Origin: Methylobacterium platani
GTDB taxonomy: Bacteria; Pseudomonadota; Alphaproteobacteria; Rhizobiales; Beijerinckiaceae
Direction of reading: 5' to 3'
DNA length: 64,000 nt
NCBI RefSeq assembly: GCF_001653715.1
Contig: NZ_LWHQ01000006.1
Span: 162,143 to 226,142 of the forward strand
Below, piece after piece: positions 28,504 through 37,294 of the stretch (positions are counted from its first letter, which is position 1; each line of letters starts with the position of its first letter). The position numbers and the translations under genes are program-made. The notes beneath the pieces were generated by a model. It made no database searches, was not told the origin of the DNA, and worked only from the letters and a program-made list of their open reading frames with translations.

Positions 28504-28631
28504 GGCTCTCTCCGGGGAGATGATCGGGTCGATGTGAGGAGAGATTGCCTTTCGGGGCCCCGGAGAGCAAACCAGATCGCCTCGGCCGTCGCCGCAGGAA
28601 ATCTGGGCCACACGCAGCACCGGGACACGCC

Positions 28632-29549
28632 ATGGCTCTCGATCGGGGATCCCGCCGCCGCCTGCCGCCGCTCAACGCCGTGCGGGCCTTCGAGGCGGCG
28701 TCCCGCCACGCCACCTTCCACGAGGCCGGGGACGAGCTCGGGGTCAGCGCCGGCGCGGTGGCGCAGCAGGTGAAGATCCTCGAGGGCTGGTTCGGCCTTC
28801 CCCTGTTCCGCCGCCTGCCGAGCCGGGGCGTCGCCCTGACGCCGGCGGGCGAGCGCTTCGCGGCCTCGGCCGGCGAGATGCTCGACGGCCTCGCCGAGGC
28901 TACCGCCCGGCTGCGGCGCCAGGGCCAGGACCACGTGCTGACGGTCAGCACCACGCATTCCTTCGCCAGCCTGTGGCTGATCCCGCGCATCGGCAGCTTC
29001 CGCGCGCTGTATCCCGACCTCGACGTGCGGGTGGTGGCCAACAACCGCCTCGTCGATTTCGCCCGCGACGACGCCGATCTGGCGATCCGGCACGGACGCG
29101 GGCGCTACCCGGGCCTGCGCTCCGACCTGCTGATGCACGACGTCGTGTTCCCGGTCTGCAGCCCGGCCCTGCGCGACGGCGAGCCGCCGTTGCGCAGGGC
29201 CCGGGACCTCGCCCGCCACACCCTCCTGCACGACGACGACCCGATCGACCTCGAGGCGGTGGGCTGGCCGCAATGGCTCGCGGCGGCGGGCGTGTCCGGG
29301 GTCGACGCCTCGCGGGGCCCGCGCTTCACCCACACCTTCATGGTGCTGCAGGTCGCCACCGCCGGCGGCGGGGTCGGCCTCGCCACGCGGGTGCTCGGGG
29401 GCGACCTCGTCTCCGGCACCGGCCTGGTGCGGCCCTTCCCCGACGAGGTGGCGAGCCCCTACAGCTTCTTCCTCGTCACCCCGACCGAGACCGACGCCCC
29501 GAAGGTGGCGCGGTTCCGGGACTGGATCACCGGGCAGGCGGCAGCGTAG
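28632..29549 (+). CDS. LysR-family regulator, GcvA-like
   Basis: A 305-residue LysR regulator. The winged helix-turn-helix occupies about residues 8-68 (LPPLNAVRAFEAASRHATFH, AGDELGVSAGAVAQQVKILE, LFRRLPSRGVALTPAGE) and the ligand-binding domain begins near residue 95 (VLTVSTTHSFASLWLIPRIG). The opening PPLNAVRAFEAAAR pattern is typical of the GcvA subgroup. It is divergent from the DUF1127 gene over a 128-bp gap. The start ATG at 28632 is chosen because upstream codons are in the shared promoter. Confidence 0.9.
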   Translation: MALDRGSRRRLPPLNAVRAFEAASRHATFHEAGDELGVSAGAVAQQVKILEGWFGLPLFRRLPSRGVALTPAGERFAASAGEMLDGLAEATARLRRQGQDHVLTVSTTHSFASLWLIPRIGSFRALYPDLDVRVVANNRLVDFARDDADLAIRHGRGRYPGLRSDLLMHDVVFPVCSPALRDGEPPLRRARDLARHTLLHDDDPIDLEAVGWPQWLAAAGVSGVDASRGPRFTHTFMVLQVATAGGGVGLATRVLGGDLVSGTGLVRPFPDEVASPYSFFLVTPTETDAPKVARFRDWITGQAAA

Positions 29550-29561
29550 GGCCGGCGCTCG

Positions 29562-30458
29562 TCACGCCCGCACCGAAGCGTGGGCCGCGAGGAAATCGAC
29601 GAAGCAGCGGATGCGCGAGGACAGCCGCTCGTGCCCGGCATAGAGCGCGTGGATGTCCTCGGAATCGCCCGGGTTGAACGCATCGAGCACCGGCACGAGG
29701 CGGCCTTCGGCGATGTCCTCGTCGACGTGGAAGCGGGCGAGCCGGGCGAGGCCGGCGCCGCCGAGGGCCATCCGCCGCACCGCCTCGCCGGAATTGCCGA
29801 AGAAGCTCCCGTGCACCGGCCGCTGCACCACCGCCCCGTCGATCAGGAACGGCCAGGTGTCGAGGGAGCGGCGGAAGCTGAAGTTGAGGCAGTTGTGCCC
29901 GGGCAGCGCGTCCGGATGGTCCGGGATGCCGGCCCGCGCGAGATAGGCGGGAGCCGCCACCACCGCGAGGCGGCTGCGGCCGAGCAGCCTGGCGCGCAGG
30001 CGGGTGTCGCGCAGGGGGCCGATGCGGATCGCCACGTCGGCCCGGGCCTCGACGAGGTCGACCACGTCGTCGGTGAGCGCGAGATCGACCCGCATCCGCG
30101 GCTGCTCGACGAGGAAGCGCGGCAGCACCGGCAGGATCCGCTTCAGGCCGAACGGCACCGAGGCGTTGACCCGCAGGAGCCCGCTCGGCTGGGCGATGTC
30201 GCGGCCGAACCCGTCCTCGATGGCGTCGAACTCGGCGATCAGCTCGCTCGCCCGGGCGAGGTACAGCTCGCCCTCCGGCGTCAGGGTCATCGCCCGCGTG
30301 GTGCGCCGGATCAGCCCGACGCCGAGCCGCGCCTCGAGCCGCGCCACCGCCCGGCTCACCGCCGAGGGCGTGCGCCGCAGGGCCTTGGCGGCGGCCGCGA
30401 AGCTGCCGCGGCGCGCCACCTGCACGAAGGCCTCCATCTCGCCCAGCCGGTTGTCCAT
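29562..30458 (-). CDS. LysR-family regulator
   Basis: The 298-residue protein opens MDNRLGEMEAFVQVARRGSF and carries the helix-turn-helix AKALRRTPSAVSRAVARLEA, RLGVGLIRRTTRAMTLTPEG, then a substrate domain with SGLLRVNASVPFGLKRILPV. It belongs to the CrgA/AaeR-like group that often controls a divergent oxidoreductase gene, here the SDR at 30566. A perfect palindrome (30483-30497) lies in the shared promoter. Confidence 0.9.
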   Translation of the reverse strand: MDNRLGEMEAFVQVARRGSFAAAAKALRRTPSAVSRAVARLEARLGVGLIRRTTRAMTLTPEGELYLARASELIAEFDAIEDGFGRDIAQPSGLLRVNASVPFGLKRILPVLPRFLVEQPRMRVDLALTDDVVDLVEARADVAIRIGPLRDTRLRARLLGRSRLAVVAAPAYLARAGIPDHPDALPGHNCLNFSFRRSLDTWPFLIDGAVVQRPVHGSFFGNSGEAVRRMALGGAGLARLARFHVDEDIAEGRLVPVLDAFNPGDSEDIHALYAGHERLSSRIRCFVDFLAAHASVRA

Positions 30459-30482
30459 GGCGGCCCCATTGATGCGTCCTAT

Positions 30483-30497
30483 GCACGATCATCGTGC
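30483..30497. promoter_or_regulatory. Palindrome in the LysR/SDR divergent promoter
   Basis: GCACGATCATCGTGC is a perfect 15-bp inverted repeat about a central C, located 25 bp before the LysR start and 69 bp before the SDR start. This is the usual place for a LysR binding site that controls both genes, though LysR boxes more often have the T-N11-A pattern. Confidence 0.5.
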
Positions 30498-30565
30498 CGG
30501 CGCGCGCGCTGGTCATCAATCGCCGCAAACGTCATCTCGGGCTCTCACAGGCGAAGGATCGACCC

Positions 30566-31360
30566 ATGGACCTCAAGCTCGGCGGGAAGACCGCCCTCGT
30601 CACCGGCGCCACCGCGGGCATCGGCCTTGCCATCGCCCGTCGCCTCGCGGCGGAGGGCGCCGCTCTGGTGCTGCCCGGACGCAACCGGGAGAAGCTCGAC
30701 GCGGCGGCGCGGACGATCGCCGCCGAGCCCGGCGCGCGGGCGCCCCGCACCGTCCTGGCCGATCCGGCGACCGCCGACGGGACGAAGGCCCTGGTCGCGG
30801 CGGTGCCGGAGGTCGACGTCCTGGTCAACAACCTCGGGATCTACGAAGCGAAGGCGTTCGAGGAGATCACCGATTCCGACTGGCATCGCCTGTTCGAGGT
30901 CAACGTGGTCTCGGGCGCGCGCCTCGCCCAGGCGTATTTCCCCGGCATGCTGGCGCGGTCCTCCGGGCGGATCGTGTTCGTGTCGAGCGAATCCGGCCTC
31001 GTGCCGCCGACCGACATGCTGCACTACGCGGTGACGAAGTCGGCCCAGCTCACCATCGCCCGGGGCCTGGCGCAGCGCACCCGCGGCACCGGCGTGACGG
31101 TGAATTCCGTCCTGCCCGGCCCGACCCGCTCCGAGGGCATCGTCGATTTCCTGAAAAGCGTCGCCTCCGATCCGGACGCCCCGGCAGCGGAATTGGAGGC
31201 GGAGTTCTTCCGGGTCCACCGCCCGCTCTCGCTGCTGGCCCGGATGATCGAGCCCGAGGAGATCGCCGGGCTGGTGGCCTATCTCGCGAGCCCGCTCGCG
31301 GCGGCGACCAACGGCGCGAGCCTCCGGGTCGAGGGCGGGATCGTGCCGACGATCGCGTGA
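30566..31360 (+). CDS. Short-chain dehydrogenase/reductase
   Basis: A 264-residue classical SDR. It has the nucleotide motif TGATAGIGLAIARRL near residues 13-27, the NNLGIYEAK turn (variant of NNAG), catalytic Ser in VSSESG, and Tyr154-x3-Lys158 in HYAVTKSAQ. The C-terminal GASLRVEGGIVPTI is typical. The segment RMIEPEEIAGLVAYLASPLA matches reductases annotated broadly as oxidoreductases. Physiological substrate unknown. The ATG at 30566 follows GAAGGATCG; a longer frame begins in the operator region. Confidence 0.9.
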   Translation: MDLKLGGKTALVTGATAGIGLAIARRLAAEGAALVLPGRNREKLDAAARTIAAEPGARAPRTVLADPATADGTKALVAAVPEVDVLVNNLGIYEAKAFEEITDSDWHRLFEVNVVSGARLAQAYFPGMLARSSGRIVFVSSESGLVPPTDMLHYAVTKSAQLTIARGLAQRTRGTGVTVNSVLPGPTRSEGIVDFLKSVASDPDAPAAELEAEFFRVHRPLSLLARMIEPEEIAGLVAYLASPLAAATNGASLRVEGGIVPTIA

Positions 31361-31483
31361 GGCGCCCGTCGCGGGCCGGCCGGAGCCTCGCCCGACGACG
31401 TGGATGCCGGTTCGTCGGACGACGCGGCAAGATGGAAAGCCCCGCGCGGCGCGCGACCGCGGGGCGATCGGGCGCCGCTCCAG

Positions 31484-31735
31484 CTATGGGCGGCGCGGCG
31501 GATGGCGCAGTACTTGTTCGTGAGGGCGTCGATGTCGACCTGGACGAGCGGGCCGGCATTGCCGGCATTGGCGCCGCGCCGGACTTCCCGCACCATCCCG
31601 TCCAGGTCCTCGCCCGGGAGGCCCCCCGGCTCCCGGGCGACCGCCGACCGACCCCGCCTCGGGGCCGGTGACGGCGGACATGAAATCCGCCCAGGTCGGA
31701 TATCTGCGCGCGACGTCGCGGATGGTCGGGATCAT
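31484..31735 (-). pseudogene. Small broken reading frame after the haloperoxidase gene
   Basis: An ATG at 31735 follows AGGGGAACCAAG and begins MIPTIRDVARRYPTWADFMS, which looks like real protein. After about 30 residues the frame turns into low-complexity Arg/Gly/Pro sequence ending at 31484. A second minus-strand frame takes over with natural-looking residues (REPGGLPGEDLDGMVREVRR, then VQVDIDALTNKYCAIRRAAH), suggesting a frameshift near 31640. It would be the gene downstream of the haloperoxidase. No family recognised. Confidence 0.35.
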
Positions 31736-31770
31736 CTTGGTTCCCCTGCGGTCGAGAATCCTGCCGGGAG

Positions 31771-31814
31771 CGTGACGAGACGTCGCCTCCCGGCGCGGGC
31801 GACGTCTCGTCACG
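31771..31814 (-). terminator. Strong hairpin overlapping the haloperoxidase stop
   Basis: Arms CGTGACGAGACGTCGCC (31771-31787) and GGCGACGTCTCGTCACG (31798-31814) are a perfect 17-bp inverted repeat with a 10-base loop. The stop codon of the haloperoxidase (31810-31812) lies in one arm. No T-run follows on the minus strand, so it may end transcription or protect the mRNA 3' end. Confidence 0.55.
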
Positions 31815-33300
31815 ACGACGGCGTCGATGTCGTCGCGGTCTTCGCCGCCGTCGCAGTCGCCTTCCTGGTCAGGCAGCGCTTGAAGATCCGCCGTGCGAGC
31901 TTGCGGCCGAGGGCGTCGCCGCCCCAGCCATGCGTCCTGGTCCGGTCCTCCCCGTCGAATCGCCAATGCACGCCCAGGTACACGCGGGACTCGATGTTCT
32001 CCCGGATGGCCTCGGCGAGCGTCAGCGTCCGGTGGTGGACGGGCCGCACCGACCCGTCGGGATCCACGTTCTTCCCGTCGAACTCCTCCGATTTCACCAC
32101 GAAGGACGGCTTGTTGCCGCCGGCCTCCTCGTTGAGGAAGCGCCGCAGGATCTCGAAGCAGGTGGTGCCGAACGAGGCGTGGCCGGACGGGTAGGCCGGG
32201 AAGTTCGGCGTCCGGTTGAACATGCCGACCTGGTTCGTGCGCGGCATGCCCAGGGGCTTCCAGAACGGATCGCTGTCCGTCACTGCGGCGAGGGCGCCGC
32301 CGTCATAGCCCAGGCCGTCATCCTGCTGGCGAATGCCGACGACCGGGCGCCAGAGATCGTAATCGTACTTCGCCTGCCACGCGATGATGCCGGCATCCGC
32401 CATGCCCATGTTGATCAGCGCGAGCAGCCGCAGCACTTGCGGCGTCGTCAGGGTCGTCCCCGCCTCCGCCAACGCGGCGATCATCGCGCGGGCACATTGG
32501 TTGTAGAGCCGCGGGGGCGTCCCGATCCGCCACGCGCCGTCATAGGCCCAGAACGTGGCGATGATCCGCTGATCGACACTGCGCGCCGCAGAATCCGCGC
32601 CGCCGAACTGTTTGACCTCGTTGAAACTGTCCCGGTAGCCCTGGTCCACGTTCCCCGGGGTGTGGCCGGGCGGCGCATCGAGATACTCGTGGTGATCGTA
32701 GACGGCCACGGTCCCGTCCTGCCTGACCGCCTTCCTGCAGAAGGCCGGCAACTGGCCCCAGAGCGGATTCAGGCGGCCCTGGTCGCTCGCGTAGGGATCG
32801 GGCTGATGGCGGCCGTCGAGGAAGGTGAAGTTCTTGTCGTCCGGCTGCGACACGATCGGGGCGTCGCCCTGCCGAAGCGCCGCCATGGCGGCGAAGACCC
32901 GCTCGCCGAATTGCTGACCGCGGCCGACGTCGCCCGGGGCCATGCCGGACCCGAGCAGCATCGCGGCGAAGGCGGCGAACTGGTCGGAGACGAAGACGGC
33001 CTGGCGCGGATACAGGTCGCGCAGGGCGCGCGCCGCGGCCCCGCCGATCGCCGCGGCAGCCCAGGCTCCGCGATCCGGCGGGACGGCGAGGCCGTAGGGC
33101 GTGAGGCGGTCCGGCGGATCGGAGAGCGCGAACGCCTCGTACATCGCGAGATGGACCATCGCGAGGGCCCGGGACGTGCGCGTCGGCCCGCCCTGCTCCG
33201 GCATGATCATCGGCGATCCGTTCGGACCCGGGAACGGATCGAAGTCGCGTCGCGCCACCTCGATCGCCACGTCGTTCCAGAAGAGTGCGGGGTCGGTCAT
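31810..33300 (-). CDS. Vanadium-dependent haloperoxidase-like protein (PAP2 superfamily)
   Basis: A 496-residue all-helical protein of the vanadium haloperoxidase / acid phosphatase group. The vanadate (or phosphate) binding motifs are NFPAYPSGHASFGTTCF with His374, and ESRVYLGVHWRFDG with Arg439 and His445 spaced six apart as in chloroperoxidases. Such enzymes oxidise halides with hydrogen peroxide, or hydrolyse phosphate esters. No signal peptide is seen; the start ATG at 33300 follows AGGGAGGTACGAC. A long open frame upstream is rejected as Arg/Pro-rich. The gene stands alone with an AT-rich upstream region, which suggests acquisition by transfer. Confidence 0.87.
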   Translation of the reverse strand: MTDPALFWNDVAIEVARRDFDPFPGPNGSPMIMPEQGGPTRTSRALAMVHLAMYEAFALSDPPDRLTPYGLAVPPDRGAWAAAAIGGAAARALRDLYPRQAVFVSDQFAAFAAMLLGSGMAPGDVGRGQQFGERVFAAMAALRQGDAPIVSQPDDKNFTFLDGRHQPDPYASDQGRLNPLWGQLPAFCRKAVRQDGTVAVYDHHEYLDAPPGHTPGNVDQGYRDSFNEVKQFGGADSAARSVDQRIIATFWAYDGAWRIGTPPRLYNQCARAMIAALAEAGTTLTTPQVLRLLALINMGMADAGIIAWQAKYDYDLWRPVVGIRQQDDGLGYDGGALAAVTDSDPFWKPLGMPRTNQVGMFNRTPNFPAYPSGHASFGTTCFEILRRFLNEEAGGNKPSFVVKSEEFDGKNVDPDGSVRPVHHRTLTLAEAIRENIESRVYLGVHWRFDGEDRTRTHGWGGDALGRKLARRIFKRCLTRKATATAAKTATTSTPSS

Positions 33301-33874
33301 GTCGTACCTCCCTGTGCTCCGGTCGGGGACCGGTTCGATCGCCGGATGTCGCGGCACGAGGGGCTCGCGCGGGACGAGACCCGGGCGAGCCGGCACCGCT
33401 CGCCGGCTGGGACGCCCGGGCAGGGACCGTCGATGCCGGAACGGCACCGCCGGCCGCAACTCGCGGCGACGATTTCGAGATGAGACGCCACAAGACAGCT
33501 ACGATCGATCAATGTCGACTAAATATAATCACAAAATATGTACTTTAGTATCGACTGATTAAGTATATAGTTAAATTAGTAAAGATGCTTTAGTGATACA
33601 AAAACTGACATAAATCTTCTTTTGATGCATTATCCACAAATTTCGCGATCATCATCAGTCGAACATACCACGATCGGGTCGGCTTGAAACGCCTTACCAA
33701 GTGTCGATTTCGATAATATAACAGTCATGCGTCGATGTTCGGTGCGAAAAGGCACCTGTCGCCTCGTCTTGACCGGCATCACCCATCCTTCATTTGAAGG
33801 ATGGAACTCCTCGCGGCGGATCGGCGGTCGATCGGTCCGCCGAGGCGCGGCACGGATCCCGGATCGCGGGGACC
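33301..33874. other. AT-rich intergenic region upstream of the haloperoxidase gene
   Basis: No gene is seen. From about 33490 to 33735 the DNA is strongly AT-rich (for example ACTAAATATAATCACAAAA and TAAGTATATAGTTAAATTAG), in sharp contrast to the GC-rich genes either side. A hairpin CATCCTTCATTTGAAGGATG lies at 33784-33803, downstream of the glycosyltransferase gene that ends at 33875, and could help end that transcript. The AT-rich part probably holds the haloperoxidase promoter or marks an insertion boundary. Confidence 0.55.
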
Positions 33875-34915
33875 TCAGGCGGCCACGATCTGGCGGTAGC
33901 GCGCGAGATAGGCCGCCGTCATGCGGGCCTCCGAGAACCGCGCCCGGGCGACGGCGCGGCAGGCCTCGGGATCGAGGGTGCCGGCCGCCGCGACCGCCGC
34001 GGCGATCCCGGCCTCGTCCGCCACCAGGAAACCGGTGCGGCCGGGCTCGACGATCTCCGGCAGGGCGCCGCTCGGAAACGCGACCACCGGCGTGCCGCAG
34101 GCCATCGCCTCCATGGCGACGAGGGAACTCGTTTCCGGCGCGAGGCTCGGCACCACGAGGCAGCGGGCGGCGGCGAGGAGCCGGCGCTTGCGGGCGAAGC
34201 CCAGGGGGCCGAGGAATCGGCGGGACCGGTCGAGGCGCGGGGCGATCTCCCGCCGGAAATAGGCCCGGTGGGCGGGGTAGTCGTAGACCTGGCCGCCGAG
34301 CAGCAGCGGGAAGCCGCCCCGATGCGCCGCCGCGAGCGCGTGGTGGAACCCCTTCTCCGGGCAGATCCGCCCGAGCGCCAGCGCGAAGCCCCGCCTCGCA
34401 TGGCGCGCCGTCGCCAGCGCCTCGACCGGCACGCCGTTCGGGATCGGCGGCAGCAGGGCGGGATCGGGCGGGCATGCCCGGGCCTGCGCCGCGGAGACGC
34501 CGTGGATCCAGGTCCGGGGCCGGCGCGGGTGCAGGGCCTCCAACGGGTACCAGGCGGGCGGCAGGTGCAGCGTCGCCAGGACCGGCGGGCCGGGCGGCGG
34601 CAGGTACTCGGCGAAATCGATCCCGTGCAGGTGGATCAGGTCGACCGGATGGTCGCGCAGGGCCTGCGCGATGGCGGCGCGGTGGCGGGCCCGGGCGCGC
34701 TCCCGCGCCGCGTCGTCGATCGGCCCGCCCTCGGCCGGGACCGGCACCAGGGTGCCGGCGACCCGCGAATCCGCCCGCGCCACGACGACCGAGCGGTGGC
34801 CCGCCGCCGCAAGGGCGGCGTCGAGGCGGGCGAGCACCTGCTCGGCCCCGCCGACCGCGTCGGGGCCGACCGGCGCGAACGGATAGGCGACGGCCAGGAT
34901 GGTGAGCGGCCTCAC
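33875..34915 (-). CDS. Glycosyltransferase family 4 protein
   Basis: A 346-residue GT-B transferase. The N-terminal acceptor half opens VRPLTILAVAYPFAPVGPDA with VGGAEQVLARLDAALAAAGH; the C-terminal donor half has ALALGRICPEKGFHHAL, LVVPSLAPETSSLVAMEAMA and CGTPVVAFPSGALPEIVEPG, the EX7E nucleotide-sugar region of family 4. The start is GTG at 34915, overlapping the stop of the upstream nucleotidyltransferase gene (GTGA). It would add a sugar to an extracellular glycan intermediate in the cytoplasm. It is the last gene of a three-gene sugar locus. Confidence 0.9.
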   Translation of the reverse strand: MRPLTILAVAYPFAPVGPDAVGGAEQVLARLDAALAAAGHRSVVVARADSRVAGTLVPVPAEGGPIDDAARERARARHRAAIAQALRDHPVDLIHLHGIDFAEYLPPPGPPVLATLHLPPAWYPLEALHPRRPRTWIHGVSAAQARACPPDPALLPPIPNGVPVEALATARHARRGFALALGRICPEKGFHHALAAAHRGGFPLLLGGQVYDYPAHRAYFRREIAPRLDRSRRFLGPLGFARKRRLLAAARCLVVPSLAPETSSLVAMEAMACGTPVVAFPSGALPEIVEPGRTGFLVADEAGIAAAVAAAGTLDPEACRAVARARFSEARMTAAYLARYRQIVAA

Positions 34916-35706
34916 GGGACCGGCCGCGTCTCGTCGCCCTTCGGATGGCCGAGCGACAGCCGCCGGCCCTGCGCCCCCTCCCCGGCATCCTCGGCCCCGA
35001 GGAGCGCCATCGCGGCGCGGTAGCCGTGGAGCGTGCCGGTATCGACGTAGGCGCTGCCGGCGCGCACGCCCGTCGCCCGGCCGCCCGCCGCGAGCCAGGC
35101 GTTGACGAGGGTCCCGACATACTCGTCGCGGCATTGCCGCGCCTGCCACAGGGCGTGGAGCTCGGAGAGGATGCCGCCGGTGAGCTTGAACGCCCCCCAG
35201 ACCCACGACGAGGCGGCGTCCCGGCTCTTCACCTGGATCTCCCGCACCGCGTCGCCGTCGAGCACCACGGCGTCGAACAGCTCCGGCCGCTCGACCGGGA
35301 AGAGCAGGAACGACAGGCCCTCCGCCGGCAGCCGCGCCAGGCCGTCATCCGGGAATCACACCGTGTCGGGCAGCCCCACCAGCACCGGCTCGTCCGGAGC
35401 GATCAGCGGCAGGGCGCGGAACAGCGCGTCGCACAGGCCCTCGGGGCGCGGCTGCACCACGTAGGCGATCGGCGCCGGGCCGTAGCCGGAGCCGTAATAC
35501 TCGACGATGTCGGACTTGCCCGGGGCGATCACGAAGCAGATCTTGTCCGCGCCGGCCCGGATCATCCGCTCGACGACGTACTCGCTCACCACGCAGGGAC
35601 GCTCGGCCCCGTCGCGCAGGCGGCTGCCGACCGGCAGGAGCTCCTTGGAGAAGGCGAGCGGCTGGATGCGGCTGCCGCGGCCCGCGGCCGGAACGATGCC
35701 CCACAT
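34912..35706 (-). pseudogene. Sugar nucleotidyltransferase interrupted by an in-frame TGA
   Basis: The gene encodes a glucose-1-phosphate nucleotidyltransferase-like protein of 264 codons, with the loop GIVPAAGRGSRIQPLAFSKE and ADKICFVIAPGKSDIVEYYG. Codon 117 is TGA (35356-35358), in DTV-stop-FPDDGLARLP, where relatives have Trp (DTVWFPDD). The same frame runs on through LSFLLFPVERPELFDAVVLD and GSAYVDTGTLHGYRAAM to the stop at 34912. A single TGG-to-TGA change explains it, and the remainder looks intact, so the event is recent, a read error, or read through. Its last codons overlap the next transferase gene. Confidence 0.88.
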
Positions 35707-35712
35707 GCGGTC

Positions 35713-36840
35713 TCATGCCTCCAAGGTCACGGAAGGTCGGGTCACGGAAGGTCGGGTCAAGGGAGTTCGCGCGATCGGGGTGCGGGCGGATTCGAGCAGG
35801 GCCTCCAGCTCCGCCGCCCGGTGCGCGGAGGTGTGGGCGGCGAGGGTGCGCGCCCGCCCGGCCTCGGCGATGCGGCGCAAGGCTGCATCGCCCCGGTCGA
35901 GGGCGGCGAGCACGGCGTCCGGCGTCTCGGCGAGCAGGATGTCCTCGCCGGGCCGGTAGAAGGCGTCGAGCCCGTCGAAGGCGTCGCTGAGCAACGCGGC
36001 GCCGCAGGCGGTGGCCTCGAACAGGCGGCCCGACGGGCACCAGCCCATGGCGGCCATCGCCGCCCGGGTGACGTTCAGCGTCAGGCGCGACGAGGCGTAG
36101 AAGGCCGGGTGCTCCTGCGGGGCCAGGTGACGCACGAAGAAGATGTTGTCGGTCCAGGGAAAATCCGGCGGGTACTGCGCCCCGCCGATCAGGAAGCGCC
36201 GGTCCGGCCGCCGCCGGGCCGGCTCGACGAGGCAGGACAGGACCTTGGCCTGCCGATCGGCCGCGTAGGTACCGAGATAGGAGAGGTCGGCGGCATAATG
36301 GGCCTCTGCCGCCGCGGGCCGGTGCACCTCCGGGTCGACATGCCCGTAGAGCGGCGCCGCACGGGCCGCACCGAGATCGTCGCAGAGCGCCGCGAGGGCC
36401 GGACCGCCGGTATAGCTGAGCACGAGGTCGAAGCCGCGAAACCCGTCGGGGCCGACATACTCCACCGCCTCGCCGCGGCGCAGCCGGTCGAGGGTGACGG
36501 GGGTGTCGAGGTCGTAGAACACCCGCAGCGCCCGGCCGTTCAGGACGAGGTCGGTGGCGGCGAGCGCGTCCGGGCAGTAGGACGTCACCATCGCGACGTC
36601 GGCCTGCGCCACGTCGCGGGCGGCCCGCTCCCGGATCTCGTCCCAGCCCGAGAACAGCACGAGGCGCCCGTTCGGGATCTCGGCCAGGTCGCGGTGGGGC
36701 GCGTAGAAGGGCAGGTCGCGCTCGTAGAACACCACGCTGTGGCCCCGTCGCGCCAGCGCCCGGCACAGGCCCCGCCACAGGGTGGCGTGGCCGTTGCCCC
36801 AGGACGAGCTGATCGTCAGGCCGAAGACCACGAGCCTCAT
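35713..36840 (-). CDS. CgeB-like glycosyltransferase
   Basis: The 375-residue protein resembles the CgeB / spore-maturation glycosyltransferase family. It opens MRLVVFGLTISSSWGNGHAT, has DLSYLGTYAADRQAKV at mid-length and the donor-site segment GRLFEATACGAALLSDAFDG, DAFYRPGEDILLAETPDAVL. It probably transfers a sugar during glycan assembly. The ATG at 36840 is preferred; a GTG at 36849 adds three residues. The extreme C-terminus contains a repeated RPSVT from a 15-bp tandem DNA repeat. It is the first gene of the locus and ends 6 bp before the nucleotidyltransferase start. Confidence 0.86.
   Translation of the reverse strand: MRLVVFGLTISSSWGNGHATLWRGLCRALARRGHSVVFYERDLPFYAPHRDLAEIPNGRLVLFSGWDEIRERAARDVAQADVAMVTSYCPDALAATDLVLNGRALRVFYDLDTPVTLDRLRRGEAVEYVGPDGFRGFDLVLSYTGGPALAALCDDLGAARAAPLYGHVDPEVHRPAAAEAHYAADLSYLGTYAADRQAKVLSCLVEPARRRPDRRFLIGGAQYPPDFPWTDNIFFVRHLAPQEHPAFYASSRLTLNVTRAAMAAMGWCPSGRLFEATACGAALLSDAFDGLDAFYRPGEDILLAETPDAVLAALDRGDAALRRIAEAGRARTLAAHTSAHRAAELEALLESARTPIARTPLTRPSVTRPSVTLEA
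35726..35755. repeat. 15-bp tandem repeat in the 3' end of the CgeB-like gene
   Basis: GTCACGGAAGGTCGG is present twice in tandem (35726-35740 and 35741-35755), with a third decayed copy after it. The length keeps the frame and encodes repeated RPSVT at the C-terminus. Such a repeat can change copy number by slippage without shifting the frame. Confidence 0.75.
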
Positions 36841-37294
36841 CGTGCGCACCCGTCCCGCCGGGACGTCTCCGCCGCCGCTCTCCCGTCGTTCCGCATGCCG
36901 GTCCCTCCCGCCGGTCCGTCCCGAATCCGCGGGAGAACGTGCGCCGGCTTGATCCGTTCAGGAGCTAACATTGCGGTTTCGGCGCGGGCCTGACACGGGC
37001 GTCCTCGTCCGGCCGCCTGCTCGCGTCTCGAATGTGGCCCTACCAAGATGGGCCTGCATTCGACATGTTCACCCTGTGGATATATTGTGCGAAACGATTT
37101 AAACTGTATTTCGCAAATAAATCAGAGTGGGCTCAGATTTTTAAACGCTCGCAATTCCAAATCATTCTTCTATGGAAGATTTGTTCAGTCTCCACAATAT
37201 CATGTCGAGATTATATGATCAATAATTCTCAGAAACGATGATGCAAAAATACAAAGAGGGATCGCAGCCCCCCCGATTTTACACGGGCGCCGAT
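36841..37294. other. Intergenic region, AT-rich in its second half
   Basis: No gene is supported. Up to about 37030 the DNA is GC-rich and probably holds the promoter of the sugar locus. From about 37060 to 37250 it is AT-rich (for example AAACTGTATTTCGCAAATAA), with no recognisable protein match. It forms one border of the AT-rich island that carries two small membrane-protein genes. Confidence 0.5.

Noticed and set aside
33784..33803. Hairpin as a classical Rho-independent terminator for the sugar locus
   Set aside because: The 9-bp stem has only a two-base central loop and no T-run on the minus strand; kept only as a remark in the intergenic entry.
37032..37241. 69-residue frame in the AT-rich gap
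   Set aside because: No ribosome site, no family likeness, and the sequence starts in non-coding promoter DNA; AT-rich gaps give such frames by chance.
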